Shown: piece by piece, positions 47,632-55,015 of the stretch
Layout of the letters: each line of letters begins with the position of its first letter
Numbering within the stretch: position 1 is the first letter of the stretch
NCBI RefSeq assembly: GCF_029105185.1
Contig: NZ_JAFMZK010000002.1
Coordinates: forward strand, 186,001-250,000
Length of the DNA stretch: 64,000 nt
Origin: Aliiroseovarius sp. Z3
GTDB taxonomy: Bacteria > Pseudomonadota > Alphaproteobacteria > Rhodobacterales > Rhodobacteraceae
Reading direction: 5' to 3'
Position numbers and translations under genes: made by a program
Notes under the pieces: generated by a model
The model's input: only the letters and a program-made list of their open reading frames with translations
Told to the model about the DNA's origin: nothing
The model's database searches: none

Positions 47632-48618
47632 ATGGACATTCACGATCTGGCAGCACGGGTGCAGGCGGGCGAACGGCGGGCCTTGGCGCGCGCTATTACC
47701 TTGGTTGAAAGCGGCCGTGCTGATCACCGTGAACAGGCAAGCGCGTTGCTGGATGCCGTGGCGCCCTTGGGCCGTCAGGCCCTGCGCATCGGTCTTTCGG
47801 GCACCCCGGGCGTGGGCAAATCCACCTTCATCGAAGCCTTCGGCATGTTCCTGATCGAACAGGGGTTGAAAGTGGCGGTGCTGGCCGTTGATCCCAGTTC
47901 GGCCCGCTCTGGCGGGTCCATTCTGGGCGACAAGACCCGGATGGAGCGGTTGAGCCGCGAGAAGAACGCCTTTATCCGCCCGTCACCCTCGCAATCGCAA
48001 CTGGGCGGGGTGGCGCGCCGTACCCGCGAGGCGGTGGCCCTGTGCGAGGCGGCAGGCTTTGACGTGGTGCTGATCGAAACCGTGGGCGTCGGGCAATCCG
48101 AAACCATGGTGGCCGAAATGTCCGACCTGTTTCTGTTGTTGCTCGCCCCGGCAGGTGGGGACGAGCTGCAGGGCGTGAAACGCGGGATCATGGAAATTGC
48201 CGACCTGATTCTGGTCAACAAGGCCGATGGCGAGTTGAAATCCACCGCCATGCGCACCTGTGCGGATTACGCGGGCGCGCTGCGGCTGTTGCGCAAACGT
48301 GCCTATGACCCCGAAGGATACCCCAAAGCAATGACGGTGTCGGCGGTGACGCAGGACGGGCTGCCTGCTGCGTGGGATGCGATACAAACGCTGATCGCCT
48401 GGCGCCGTGAACATGGCCACTGGACCAAACGGCGCGAACAGCAAGCCCGGCACTGGTTCGAAGAGGATGTGCGCCTCGGCCTTCTGTCTGTGCTCGACCA
48501 GAAGGACGCGCGCGCGCGGATCGACGCGCTGGGCACCCAGGTGGCTGCGGGCCGGATTTCTGCCAGCCGCGCCGCCGAAGACATCCTTGCCCAGCTTCGC
48601 CCGCCGACCGACATCTGA
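47632..48618 (+). CDS. meaB: Methylmalonyl-CoA mutase-associated GTPase MeaB
   Basis: G3E P-loop GTPase of 328 aa that guards and reactivates B12-dependent methylmalonyl-CoA mutase. Walker A GTPGVGKSTF (residues about 58-67), AVDPSSARSGGSILGDKTRM, ETVGVGQSETMVAEMSDLF (switch II region) and NKADGE (base recognition) are all present. GGAGG precedes ATG 47632. mce is at 28.2 kb. A structured repeat follows the stop. Confidence 0.94.
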   Translation: MDIHDLAARVQAGERRALARAITLVESGRADHREQASALLDAVAPLGRQALRIGLSGTPGVGKSTFIEAFGMFLIEQGLKVAVLAVDPSSARSGGSILGDKTRMERLSREKNAFIRPSPSQSQLGGVARRTREAVALCEAAGFDVVLIETVGVGQSETMVAEMSDLFLLLLAPAGGDELQGVKRGIMEIADLILVNKADGELKSTAMRTCADYAGALRLLRKRAYDPEGYPKAMTVSAVTQDGLPAAWDAIQTLIAWRREHGHWTKRREQQARHWFEEDVRLGLLSVLDQKDARARIDALGTQVAAGRISASRAAEDILAQLRPPTDI

Positions 48619-48627
48619 CCGCGCCTG

Positions 48628-48686
48628 TTTCTTCTGGCGGAAAATATCCCGGGGTAAGCGGCCGCGCCGCGAGGGGCAGCGCCCCT
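48628..48686. repeat. Structured 3' dispersed repeat, copy 4 (inverted)
   Basis: Read on the minus strand: AGGGGC/GCCCCT hairpin, a copy-specific hairpin with 5-bp arms (GCGGC and GCCGC around GCG), then CCCCGGGATATTTT and GCCAGAAGAAA. It starts nine bases after the meaB stop. Confidence 0.72.
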
Positions 48687-48884
48687 TTTCCCGCCTTTGC
48701 CTGCCCACCCCGATGGCCGGGCTTGATCAGCGCTAACATCTGGGGTAGCGTCCCCAAGGAACATGAAGGAGAGATGCTGGATGCGAAATGTCAGGACCCC
48801 ATATCAAGCGTAAGTCGCGGTCCTGAAGGGCTGTCGTCGGCCCCTCCATCACATCTTTATCCCCAACGCGCACGGAGCGCCTTC

Positions 48885-50714
48885 ATGTTTCGTTTCTTTG
48901 AAAATCTCGTTGATCCTTTTGCCCCGCACGATATGGGCACACCGCCCAAGACCCTTTGGCCCTTCTTCAAGTCGCAACTCGGACCGTTCCGCAAGTGGAT
49001 GGTCTGGATGGCGCTGACCGGGGTTCTGGTGGCGCTGATCGAAACCGGACTGATTTTTTACACCGGGCGGGTTGTTGACCTGATGAACCTGTCGACACCC
49101 GAAAGCTTCTGGGGGACCAATGGGATTGAACTGCTGATCGCGGCCGTGTTCATTATCATCCTCAGACCGCTGGCGATCACGCTGAACCGGTTTTTCCTGG
49201 AACAGACGTTGGCTGGCAATATGCAGGAACAGGTACGCTGGCGCGCGCACCGGCACCTGTTGGGGCAGTCTTTGGGGTTTTTCCAGAACGATTTTGCCGG
49301 GCGTCTATCGAACCGCGTGATGCAACTTGGTCCGGCGGTCGAGGACAGCACCTATATGTTCTTCGAAGGCATTTTCTATGCGACAACCTATGTGCTGAGC
49401 GCGATGGTCATTCTGGGGCAGGTCGACATCCGCCTGGCACTGCCCCTGGGTGTCTGGCTGGTGTTCTACGTGCTCTATGTGCGCTACATCGCCAAGCGTG
49501 TCTCAGTGGCGTCGGAAAAATGGTCCGACGCGCGGTCGCTGGTTACCGGTCGGATCGTCGATGCCTATGCCAATATCGAAAGCGTCAAACTGTTTTCGCA
49601 AGGGGCGGGCGAAGAACGCTATGCGTTGTCATCACTCAAACGCCTGCGCCTTAGATTCCAGCGTTTCCTGCGCCTGATGACCGAGCTGAGCTTTGGGCTG
49701 AATCTGTTGAACGGCTTGCTGATCGTCGGTGTTCTGGGCGCGGCGGTCTGGCTGTGGACACAAGGCGAGGTGTCGGTAGGCGAGGTTGCCGCCGCCTCGG
49801 CGCTGGTGGTGCGGCTGAACGGCATGTCGGGTTGGATCATGTGGGTCACAATCCGGTTGTTTGAACATATGGGCGTGATCCGGGAAGGGTTGCGGTCGAT
49901 CGCCGTGGCGCATGAATTGAAGGACGCCAATGAAGCCAAGGATCTTGTGATCAAGGACGGTGCAATCACCTTTGAGGGATTGACGCATCACTATGGCAAA
50001 GGCTCCGGCGGGTTGGACAACATATCGTTGACCGTCCATCCGGGTGAGAAGGTTGGCCTGGTTGGCCGGTCCGGGGCGGGCAAGTCCAGCCTTGTGAACC
50101 TTCTGATGCGGTTTCGTGATCCCGAAGGAGGGCACATCCTGATTGACGGTCAGAACGTGTCAGATGTGACGCAAGACAGTCTGCGTGCACAGATCGGCAT
50201 GGTGACACAGGACAGCAGCCTGCTGCATCGTTCCGTGCGCGCCAACATTCTTTATGGTCGTCCGGATGCAACCGAGGACCAGATGATTGCCGCGGCTGAG
50301 CGGGCAGAAGCGCATGAGTTCATCCAGGTGTTGGAAGACCCGCAAGGTCGTCGCGGGTATGATGCGCAGGTCGGTGAACGGGGCGTGAAACTGTCAGGCG
50401 GGCAGCGCCAGCGGATCGCGATTGCGCGGGTGATGCTGAAGGATGCCCCGATCCTTGTGTTGGACGAAGCCACGTCGGCCCTGGACAGCGAGGTCGAGGC
50501 GGCGATCCAGAAAACCCTCTATGGCATGATGGAAGGCAAAACCGTGATCGCCATCGCCCACCGCCTGTCCACCATCGCCCAGATGGATCGGATCGTCGTA
50601 TTGGACGAAGGCCGCATTATCGAAAGCGGCAGCCATGAAGCGCTTTTGGCGGCGGGCGGAACCTATGCCGGTCTGTGGGAACGTCAGTCTGGCGGATTTC
50701 TGGGCGAGGATTGA
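48885..50714 (+). CDS. ABC exporter, fused permease-ATPase
   Basis: A 609-aa half-transporter, presumably a homodimer. Six membrane helices span about residues 40-330 (for example MVWMALTGVLVALIETGLIF). The nucleotide-binding domain follows with Walker A GRSGAGKSSL, signature LSGGQRQRIAIAR, Walker B ILVLDEATSALD and switch His in IAIAHRLSTIA. It resembles the multidrug/lipid (MsbA-like) group; substrate is unknown. ATG 48885 behind GGAG starts MFRFFENLVDPFAP, typical of this family. Confidence 0.92.
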   Translation: MFRFFENLVDPFAPHDMGTPPKTLWPFFKSQLGPFRKWMVWMALTGVLVALIETGLIFYTGRVVDLMNLSTPESFWGTNGIELLIAAVFIIILRPLAITLNRFFLEQTLAGNMQEQVRWRAHRHLLGQSLGFFQNDFAGRLSNRVMQLGPAVEDSTYMFFEGIFYATTYVLSAMVILGQVDIRLALPLGVWLVFYVLYVRYIAKRVSVASEKWSDARSLVTGRIVDAYANIESVKLFSQGAGEERYALSSLKRLRLRFQRFLRLMTELSFGLNLLNGLLIVGVLGAAVWLWTQGEVSVGEVAAASALVVRLNGMSGWIMWVTIRLFEHMGVIREGLRSIAVAHELKDANEAKDLVIKDGAITFEGLTHHYGKGSGGLDNISLTVHPGEKVGLVGRSGAGKSSLVNLLMRFRDPEGGHILIDGQNVSDVTQDSLRAQIGMVTQDSSLLHRSVRANILYGRPDATEDQMIAAAERAEAHEFIQVLEDPQGRRGYDAQVGERGVKLSGGQRQRIAIARVMLKDAPILVLDEATSALDSEVEAAIQKTLYGMMEGKTVIAIAHRLSTIAQMDRIVVLDEGRIIESGSHEALLAAGGTYAGLWERQSGGFLGED

Positions 50715-50730
50715 GGCGGGGGCGTTCGGG

Positions 50731-50811
50731 GGCTCACGAAGTGAGCCGTGGAGGGGCCTTGCCCCTCTGCGCTGTGCGCATTCACCCCAGGATATTTTGG
50801 GCCAGAAGAAG
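50731..50811. repeat. Structured 3' dispersed repeat, copy 5 (direct, extended)
   Basis: An extra hairpin (GGCTCAC/GTGAGCC) precedes the GAGGGGC/GCCCCTC hairpin. These are followed by a copy-specific hairpin TGCGC/GCGCA around TGT, then CACCCCAGGATATTTT and GGGCCAGAAGAA. It begins 16 bases after the ABC exporter stop. With the rpmB promoter and leader hairpin it accounts for most of the 312-base gap before rpmB. Confidence 0.75.
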
Positions 50812-50873
50812 CCGTGCAGACAGGGTCTGGTTGGGCGGGTGAAATTTCATGTTGGAACGTGGCTACGACTCAC

Positions 50874-50902
50874 TTGACGCGCCGGGGGAAGGGGTCTAAT
50901 TA
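50874..50902 (+). promoter_or_regulatory. Candidate promoter of rpmB
   Basis: TTGACG at 50874-50879 and TAATTA at 50897-50902 with 17-base spacing form the best -35/-10 pair ahead of rpmB. The transcript would start near 50909. Confidence 0.5.
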
Positions 50903-50918
50903 CCGCGAACGGAATTCG

Positions 50919-50940
50919 GGGCGCTGCCATTGCGGCGCCC
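50919..50940 (+). promoter_or_regulatory. Hairpin in rpmB leader
   Basis: GGGCGCTGC and GCGGCGCCC form a 9-bp stem (one G-T pair) around a 4-base loop, right at the predicted 5' end of the rpmB mRNA and followed by GTTTGT. It could be a 5' stabiliser, an attenuator, or a leftover terminator of the upstream gene. Confidence 0.4.
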
Positions 50941-51026
50941 GTTTGTATTGACCGGCTGGACGTGAGCGGCGCGAGGGCGCGCTGAAAATCTCACCAATCT
51001 GGCCCGAGAGAGCAAGGATAAGAGCC

Positions 51027-51314
51027 ATGTCGCGAGTTTGCGAACTGACCGGAAAAGGCCCGATGACTGGCAACAATGTCAGCCACGCCAAAAACAGAAC
51101 CCGCCGCCGGTTTCTGCCGAACCTGAACGACGTGACGCTTCAGTCGGAAGCACTGGGTCGCGCGTTCAAATTGCGCATCTCGGCTGCTGCCCTGCGTTCG
51201 GTTGACCACCGTGGTGGTCTGGACGCGTTCCTGGCAAAAGCCAAAGACGTTGAGCTGTCGGCCAACGCGCTGAAGATCAAGAAAGAAATTGCGAAAGCTC
51301 AGGCAGCCGCCTAA
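51027..51314 (+). CDS. rpmB: 50S ribosomal protein L28
   Basis: Ribosomal protein of 95 aa. The family start [20 protein letters not shown] and the basic [13 protein letters not shown] block are diagnostic. [20 protein letters not shown] is typical of the longer alphaproteobacterial L28. It has only the first of the four zinc cysteines, as in C-minus forms. It is transcribed alone from the promoter at 50874; rpmG is not adjacent. Confidence 0.97.
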   Translation: MSRVCELTGKGPMTGNNVSHAKNRTRRRFLPNLNDVTLQSEALGRAFKLRISAAALRSVDHRGGLDAFLAKAKDVELSANALKIKKEIAKAQAAA

Positions 51315-51444
51315 GCCCCGCGCTTTTCTGGATCGACCAGATTTTGAACCGCCCCGGCCTTTGGCTGTGGGCGGTTTTCGCGTGTGCCTTGCCTGTTACA
51401 TTTTGTCCCTTGCCCGCCCCGAGAAACGGGCATAGCTAGGTGAC

Positions 51445-51792
51445 ATGATCCGTGCGGCATTTGCATATGTTCTGGCCTTTGCGCTGACCATCACCAGCTT
51501 TGCGCTGGCGGATGCCCGTGGTGAAAACCCGGATATGAATGGTGCGTTCGAAATGGTGCTGTGTACCGGCACCGGCATGACCACCATCACGCTTGGCCCG
51601 GATGGCGAGCCCATCGAATCGGTGCACCTGTGTCCCGATGGCACGTCGATCTTCGCGGCTGCATTTTCGCTTCCATCCCTCGATATGCCTGAAACACGGG
51701 TGATCGCGCATATTGTCCCTTCGCGCGCTGTTGCCCTTCCGGGTCGCGATGAGCTGTCCCCGTCTGCCCGAGGTCCCCCGGCGCTGGTCTGA
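51445..51792 (+). CDS. Small exported protein, DUF2946-like, next to a copper chaperone
   Basis: A 115-aa protein with a signal peptide (AAFAYVLAFALTITSFALA) and a short mature domain. MVLCTGTGMTTITLGPDGEP followed by HLCPDG resembles the 'C...HCP.C' pattern of DUF2946 proteins often found beside copper genes. The second cysteine pair of that family is not obvious. It is 42 bases before the PCu(A)C gene in the same direction, so a role in periplasmic copper handling is inferred from context. Confidence 0.65.
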   Translation: MIRAAFAYVLAFALTITSFALADARGENPDMNGAFEMVLCTGTGMTTITLGPDGEPIESVHLCPDGTSIFAAAFSLPSLDMPETRVIAHIVPSRAVALPGRDELSPSARGPPALV

Positions 51793-51834
51793 TCCCTTCG
51801 ACTAAGACCAACCCAAAGACCAAAGGACAAGACT

Positions 51835-52347
51835 ATGTTCCGTATGAAAACTGTTCTGGCTGCCGGTGCAGCCGCCCTTTTTGCCCTGCCTGCTTTTGCA
51901 GATGACATCATGATCAACGACGCCTATGCGCGCGCGTCTGGTATGAACGCCATGGCGGGTGCCGCGTTTTTTCAGATCATGAACAATGGCGACGAAGATG
52001 ATCGTCTGATTGCTGCAAAATCCGATGTAGCCAAGCGCGTCGAATTGCACACTCACAAGGAAAACGCCGAAGGTGTCATGCAGATGATCGAAGTCGAAGA
52101 GGGCTTTCCGGTTGCCGCCGGTGGGATGCATGCGCTTCAGCGCGGCGGTGACCACGTGATGTTCATGGGGTTGAACCAGCCGTTTGAGGACGGATCGACC
52201 ATCAGCGTTACGCTTGTGTTTGAAAAAGCCGGTGAAATGACCGTCGAGATTCCGGTCGACCTGAAACGCAACCCGATGGGTGGCGGCATGCAGCACGGCA
52301 AGATGAAAGACGGCCAGATGGAGCAGGATACCACGCCATCGAACTGA
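51835..52347 (+). CDS. Periplasmic copper chaperone, PCu(A)C family
   Basis: A 170-aa protein with a signal peptide (VLAAGAAALFALPAFA) and a PCu(A)C cupredoxin-like domain. The copper-site pattern is present: His/Met in VELHTHKENAEGVMQM, then GGMHALQRGGDHVMFMGL. A Met/His-rich tail (MGGGMQHGKMKDGQME) may bind further copper. Family members deliver Cu(I) to cytochrome c oxidase. It forms a pair with the exported protein upstream and ends at a strong terminator. Confidence 0.93.
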   Translation: MFRMKTVLAAGAAALFALPAFADDIMINDAYARASGMNAMAGAAFFQIMNNGDEDDRLIAAKSDVAKRVELHTHKENAEGVMQMIEVEEGFPVAAGGMHALQRGGDHVMFMGLNQPFEDGSTISVTLVFEKAGEMTVEIPVDLKRNPMGGGMQHGKMKDGQMEQDTTPSN

Positions 52348-52376
52348 TGTTAGGATAGGCGCATCACGTCCCGCTG

Positions 52377-52406
52377 GGTCGCACCTTTGCAGGTGCGGCC
52401 TTTTTT
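52377..52406 (+). terminator. Rho-independent terminator after PCu(A)C gene
   Basis: GGTCGCACC and GGTGCGGCC form a 9-bp stem around TTTGCA, followed by TTTTTT. It overlaps the last codon of the convergent sirtuin gene by one or two bases. Confidence 0.88.
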
Positions 52407-53100
52407 ATGGCGCATTGATGAGTTCGGAGACCCACTGTGGCACGATCTCGGTGGCCGGGCCAAAGCGGGCGGTATCAAACGCGCCAGCGGTAGAGGACGG
52501 CTCTAGATTGAGCTCCAGCGTCTCGACACCTGCTGCACGCGCTTCCGCCACGAACCCTGCCGCCGGATAGACATTGCCGGATGTGCCGATGGCGACGAAT
52601 AGATCAACCTCGCTCAATGCAGCATAAATCTCGTCCATGCGATACGGCATCTCGCCAAACCAAACGATGTCAGGGCGGGTTGCCGGGCTGTCGCATGCGG
52701 GGCAGTGGTCGGTCGGCGACATAACCCGCGGCGCAGCCCAGCGGTGATCGCAAATGGCACAGAGCGCACCGGACAATTCGCCATGCATGTGGATCACCTC
52801 CGACGCACCACCGCGTTCGTGCAGGTCATCGACATTCTGGGTGACGATGGTGACACGGCCCCGATACTTGGTTTGAAGGCGCGCAAGCGCAGTGTGCGCC
52901 GCGTTCGGCTGCGCATTCTGGCAGTTGGCGCGACGCGCGTTGTAGAACTCGTGCACAAGGTCGGGATTTCGTGCAAACCCTTCCGGCGTCGCGACCTCGT
53001 TCAAATCGTATTTGGTCCAAAGACCATCCTTATCGCGGAACGTGCCCAGCCCGCTTTCGGCTGAAACGCCCGCGCCGGTCAGGATGACCATATGGCTCAC
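52405..53100 (-). CDS. cobB: NAD-dependent protein deacylase, class III sirtuin (CobB-like)
   Basis: A 231-aa sirtuin. NAD site LTGAGVSAESGLGTFRDKDG, TQNVDDLHERGG and catalytic His106 in IHMHGEL are intact. Zinc cysteines are C114, C117, C133 and C136. Tyr53 and Arg56 (HEFYNARRA) match the pair that lets SIRT5 and CobB accept succinyl- and malonyl-lysine, so desuccinylase activity is likely. Its ATG overlaps the stop of the HxlR regulator by four bases, so the regulator and deacylase are translated together. Confidence 0.93.
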   Translation of the reverse strand: MSHMVILTGAGVSAESGLGTFRDKDGLWTKYDLNEVATPEGFARNPDLVHEFYNARRANCQNAQPNAAHTALARLQTKYRGRVTIVTQNVDDLHERGGASEVIHMHGELSGALCAICDHRWAAPRVMSPTDHCPACDSPATRPDIVWFGEMPYRMDEIYAALSEVDLFVAIGTSGNVYPAAGFVAEARAAGVETLELNLEPSSTAGAFDTARFGPATEIVPQWVSELINAP

Positions 53101-53747
53101 TTGAAGCCCCCATAGATGTCCATGGCTTTCTGGAGCAGGTCCAGCAACGCGGCCACCTGAAGTGGGTCTTCGGCAGTGATTTCCCGTTCGGCGGCGAAGT
53201 TTGCCACGCGCTGATCACCCCGCGCGACGGCTTCGACGTCAGACCAGTCGAAGGCGATTTGCACAGGGGCAAGGGGCAGGGGCCCAGCTTGCAGAGCCAC
53301 GCGTCCACCGGCCACGATCAGCGAGAATGGCGTGCCATCCAACAAGATCTCGGCCCGGATATCGTCAAGCGGACCGGCGGCGCGTTCGATGGCTCCGGCA
53401 AGGATCGCGGCACGATGGGAGACGCCCTCGGGATCGGTCGGGGAACTGGGTTCCGGTTGGTTGCGCCCGAATCGGGCGAGTTCGAACAGGATGCCACGAG
53501 TCGACAGACCAAGATCAGTCAGGGTGTAGAGGCGGTGCGATTTGGCGATCAAGCCAGCCTCGCACAATTCGGACAGGCGTGCAGACAGCATGTTCGATGC
53601 GATGCCGGGCAATCCGGCTTTGATTTGCGCAAAGCTCGCCGGGCCTGCATGAAGTTCGCGTAGCACATGGAGCGCCCAACGATTGCCCAACAGGTCGAGT
53701 GACCGCGAAATCGGGCAGGACATTGAATAGGATTTTACGCGAGACAT
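53097..53747 (-). CDS. HxlR-family transcriptional regulator with C-terminal extension
   Basis: A 216-aa protein. The N-terminal 100 residues are a winged-helix HxlR domain (SRSLDLLGNRWALHVLRELH, with LSARLSELCEAGLI and the wing at HRLYTLTDLG). The conserved Cys11 just before the domain (SYSMSCPISRS) is the redox or electrophile sensor in HypR/QorR-type members. The extra C-terminal 110 residues have a SCP2-like look (VALQAGPLPLAPVQIAFDWS). It is coupled to the sirtuin and divergent from an OmdA-like gene. Confidence 0.88.
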   Translation of the reverse strand: MSRVKSYSMSCPISRSLDLLGNRWALHVLRELHAGPASFAQIKAGLPGIASNMLSARLSELCEAGLIAKSHRLYTLTDLGLSTRGILFELARFGRNQPEPSSPTDPEGVSHRAAILAGAIERAAGPLDDIRAEILLDGTPFSLIVAGGRVALQAGPLPLAPVQIAFDWSDVEAVARGDQRVANFAAEREITAEDPLQVAALLDLLQKAMDIYGGFK

Positions 53748-53874
53748 GGCGCGGTTTTGACTGGCTTGTCTGGGGTTTGCAAGGGGGCATATGGCGGATG
53801 GGCGAAGCAATGCCCGTTCGATAAATCTCGCCGTCGGCTTGACGCGAGCCTGCCGCGGGGCGAGACTTTGTCTT

Positions 53875-54102
53875 ATGCCTTTGAAGCGACCAATCCAACC
53901 CATGCCGTCAGATATCGAAGCGCGGCTTCAGGCGCGGGGAATGCGTGCTGCTTATGACGCGCGACCGCCCTATCAGCGGAATGACTACCTTGCTTGGATT
54001 GCACGCGCCAAGCGTCCCGAAACCCGCGAGAAGCGGGTGGTTCAGATGCTGGATGAATTGGCGGGCGGGACCCATTACATGAAGATGAAATGGCGCGCCT
54101 GA
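53875..54102 (+). CDS. YdeI/OmpD-associated (OmdA-like) C-terminal domain protein
   Basis: A 75-aa basic protein. ARPPYQRNDYLAWIARAKRP and ETREKRVVQMLDELAGGTHY match the helical YdeI/OmdA 'bacteriocin-protection' domain, here standing alone. Start may be ATG 53875 or ATG 53902; neither has a clear Shine-Dalgarno. Function is not established. It is divergent from the HxlR gene and 40 bases before the tyrosine phosphatase gene. Confidence 0.7.
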   Translation: MPLKRPIQPMPSDIEARLQARGMRAAYDARPPYQRNDYLAWIARAKRPETREKRVVQMLDELAGGTHYMKMKWRA

Positions 54103-54142
54103 CGCATGGTGACAGTTGGCTTTGCGGTGGCTAGAAGGGGGC

Positions 54143-54601
54143 ATGACCTATCGCATCCTGTTTGTCTGCCTTGGAAACATCTGTCGATCACCGACCGCCG
54201 AAGCGGTCTTGCGCGCCATCGCGGTCGATCATCCATCACTGGATGTGCATATCGACAGTGCGGGCACCTCGGACTGGCATATTGGTGAACCGCCTTACGG
54301 TCCGATGCAGGATGCCGCCCGAACCAGAGGGTATGATCTGTCACGCCTGCGGGCGCGTCAGTTCGTGGCAGAGGATTTCGACCGGTTCGATCTGATTGTC
54401 GTGATGGATGAAAGCAACCTGACGAATGTCGAAGGTCTGCGGCCAGTTGGGTCAACAACACGCGTGGAACTGTTCACGTCCTTTGCGCCAGGCACCGGCC
54501 TGGATCACGTGCCCGACCCATATTACACCCGAAATTTCGACGAGACGCTGGATATTGTCGAAGCCGCATCGCGCCGCTTGATTGCAGAACTGACGCAATA
54601 A
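54143..54601 (+). CDS. Low-molecular-weight protein-tyrosine phosphatase
   Basis: A 152-aa cytosolic phosphatase. The P-loop CLGNICRSPTAEAV gives nucleophile Cys9 and Arg15 (CX5R-S), and the general acid Asp is in VPDPYYTRNFDETLDIV. Both halves of the catalytic apparatus are intact. Family members dephosphorylate tyrosine or arginine on proteins. No tyrosine kinase or exopolysaccharide genes are near, so a general role is likely. GGGGGC precedes the ATG. Confidence 0.93.
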   Translation: MTYRILFVCLGNICRSPTAEAVLRAIAVDHPSLDVHIDSAGTSDWHIGEPPYGPMQDAARTRGYDLSRLRARQFVAEDFDRFDLIVVMDESNLTNVEGLRPVGSTTRVELFTSFAPGTGLDHVPDPYYTRNFDETLDIVEAASRRLIAELTQ

Positions 54602-54604
54602 GCC

Positions 54605-54913
54605 TTAGCGGCAGTAAGACGTCACCGTCTGGCCGAACTTCTTGTATTTCTTCCAAAAGCGTTCGTCGGACCCCCGATCCGACTGGCGCAGCGCCTGACT
54701 GCGGTGTGGATCCTTGAAGAACTTGGCAACCTTTGCCCGCTCGGTACCCGTCAGCATTGAATTGGCGACATTCTGAATGCAGCCACACAATGCGCGCGAC
54801 GCCGCGGCGCGATTTGCACTTAGACATGCGCGCTCAATCGACCCGCCGGCGAAGGCCGCCTGACTGGGTAGAATGACGGATATGAGCGCGAATGAGAGAA
54901 GAACCCGTTTCAT
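54605..54913 (-). CDS. Conserved exported protein, 102 aa
   Basis: A signal peptide (VLLSFALISVILPSQAAFA) is followed by a short basic mature protein. It has four cysteines (ERACLSANRAAASRALCGCI and a final TSYCR) and a lysine/arginine-rich helix (ERFWKKYKKFGQTV). The cysteine pattern suggests disulfide bonding in the periplasm. I do not recognise the family. ATG 54913 is chosen to start the signal peptide. It is convergent with the phosphatase gene. Confidence 0.72.
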   Translation of the reverse strand: MKRVLLSFALISVILPSQAAFAGGSIERACLSANRAAASRALCGCIQNVANSMLTGTERAKVAKFFKDPHRSQALRQSDRGSDERFWKKYKKFGQTVTSYCR

Positions 54914-55015
54914 AGCTGGCCTCGTCGAAATCTGCCTTGGTTTGTTCAGGTCTTTGCTGCCTGTTTGCAGTCGATAATACACTTTGTGGTGGCTGGATGC
55001 AATTTGCCAGACGCT

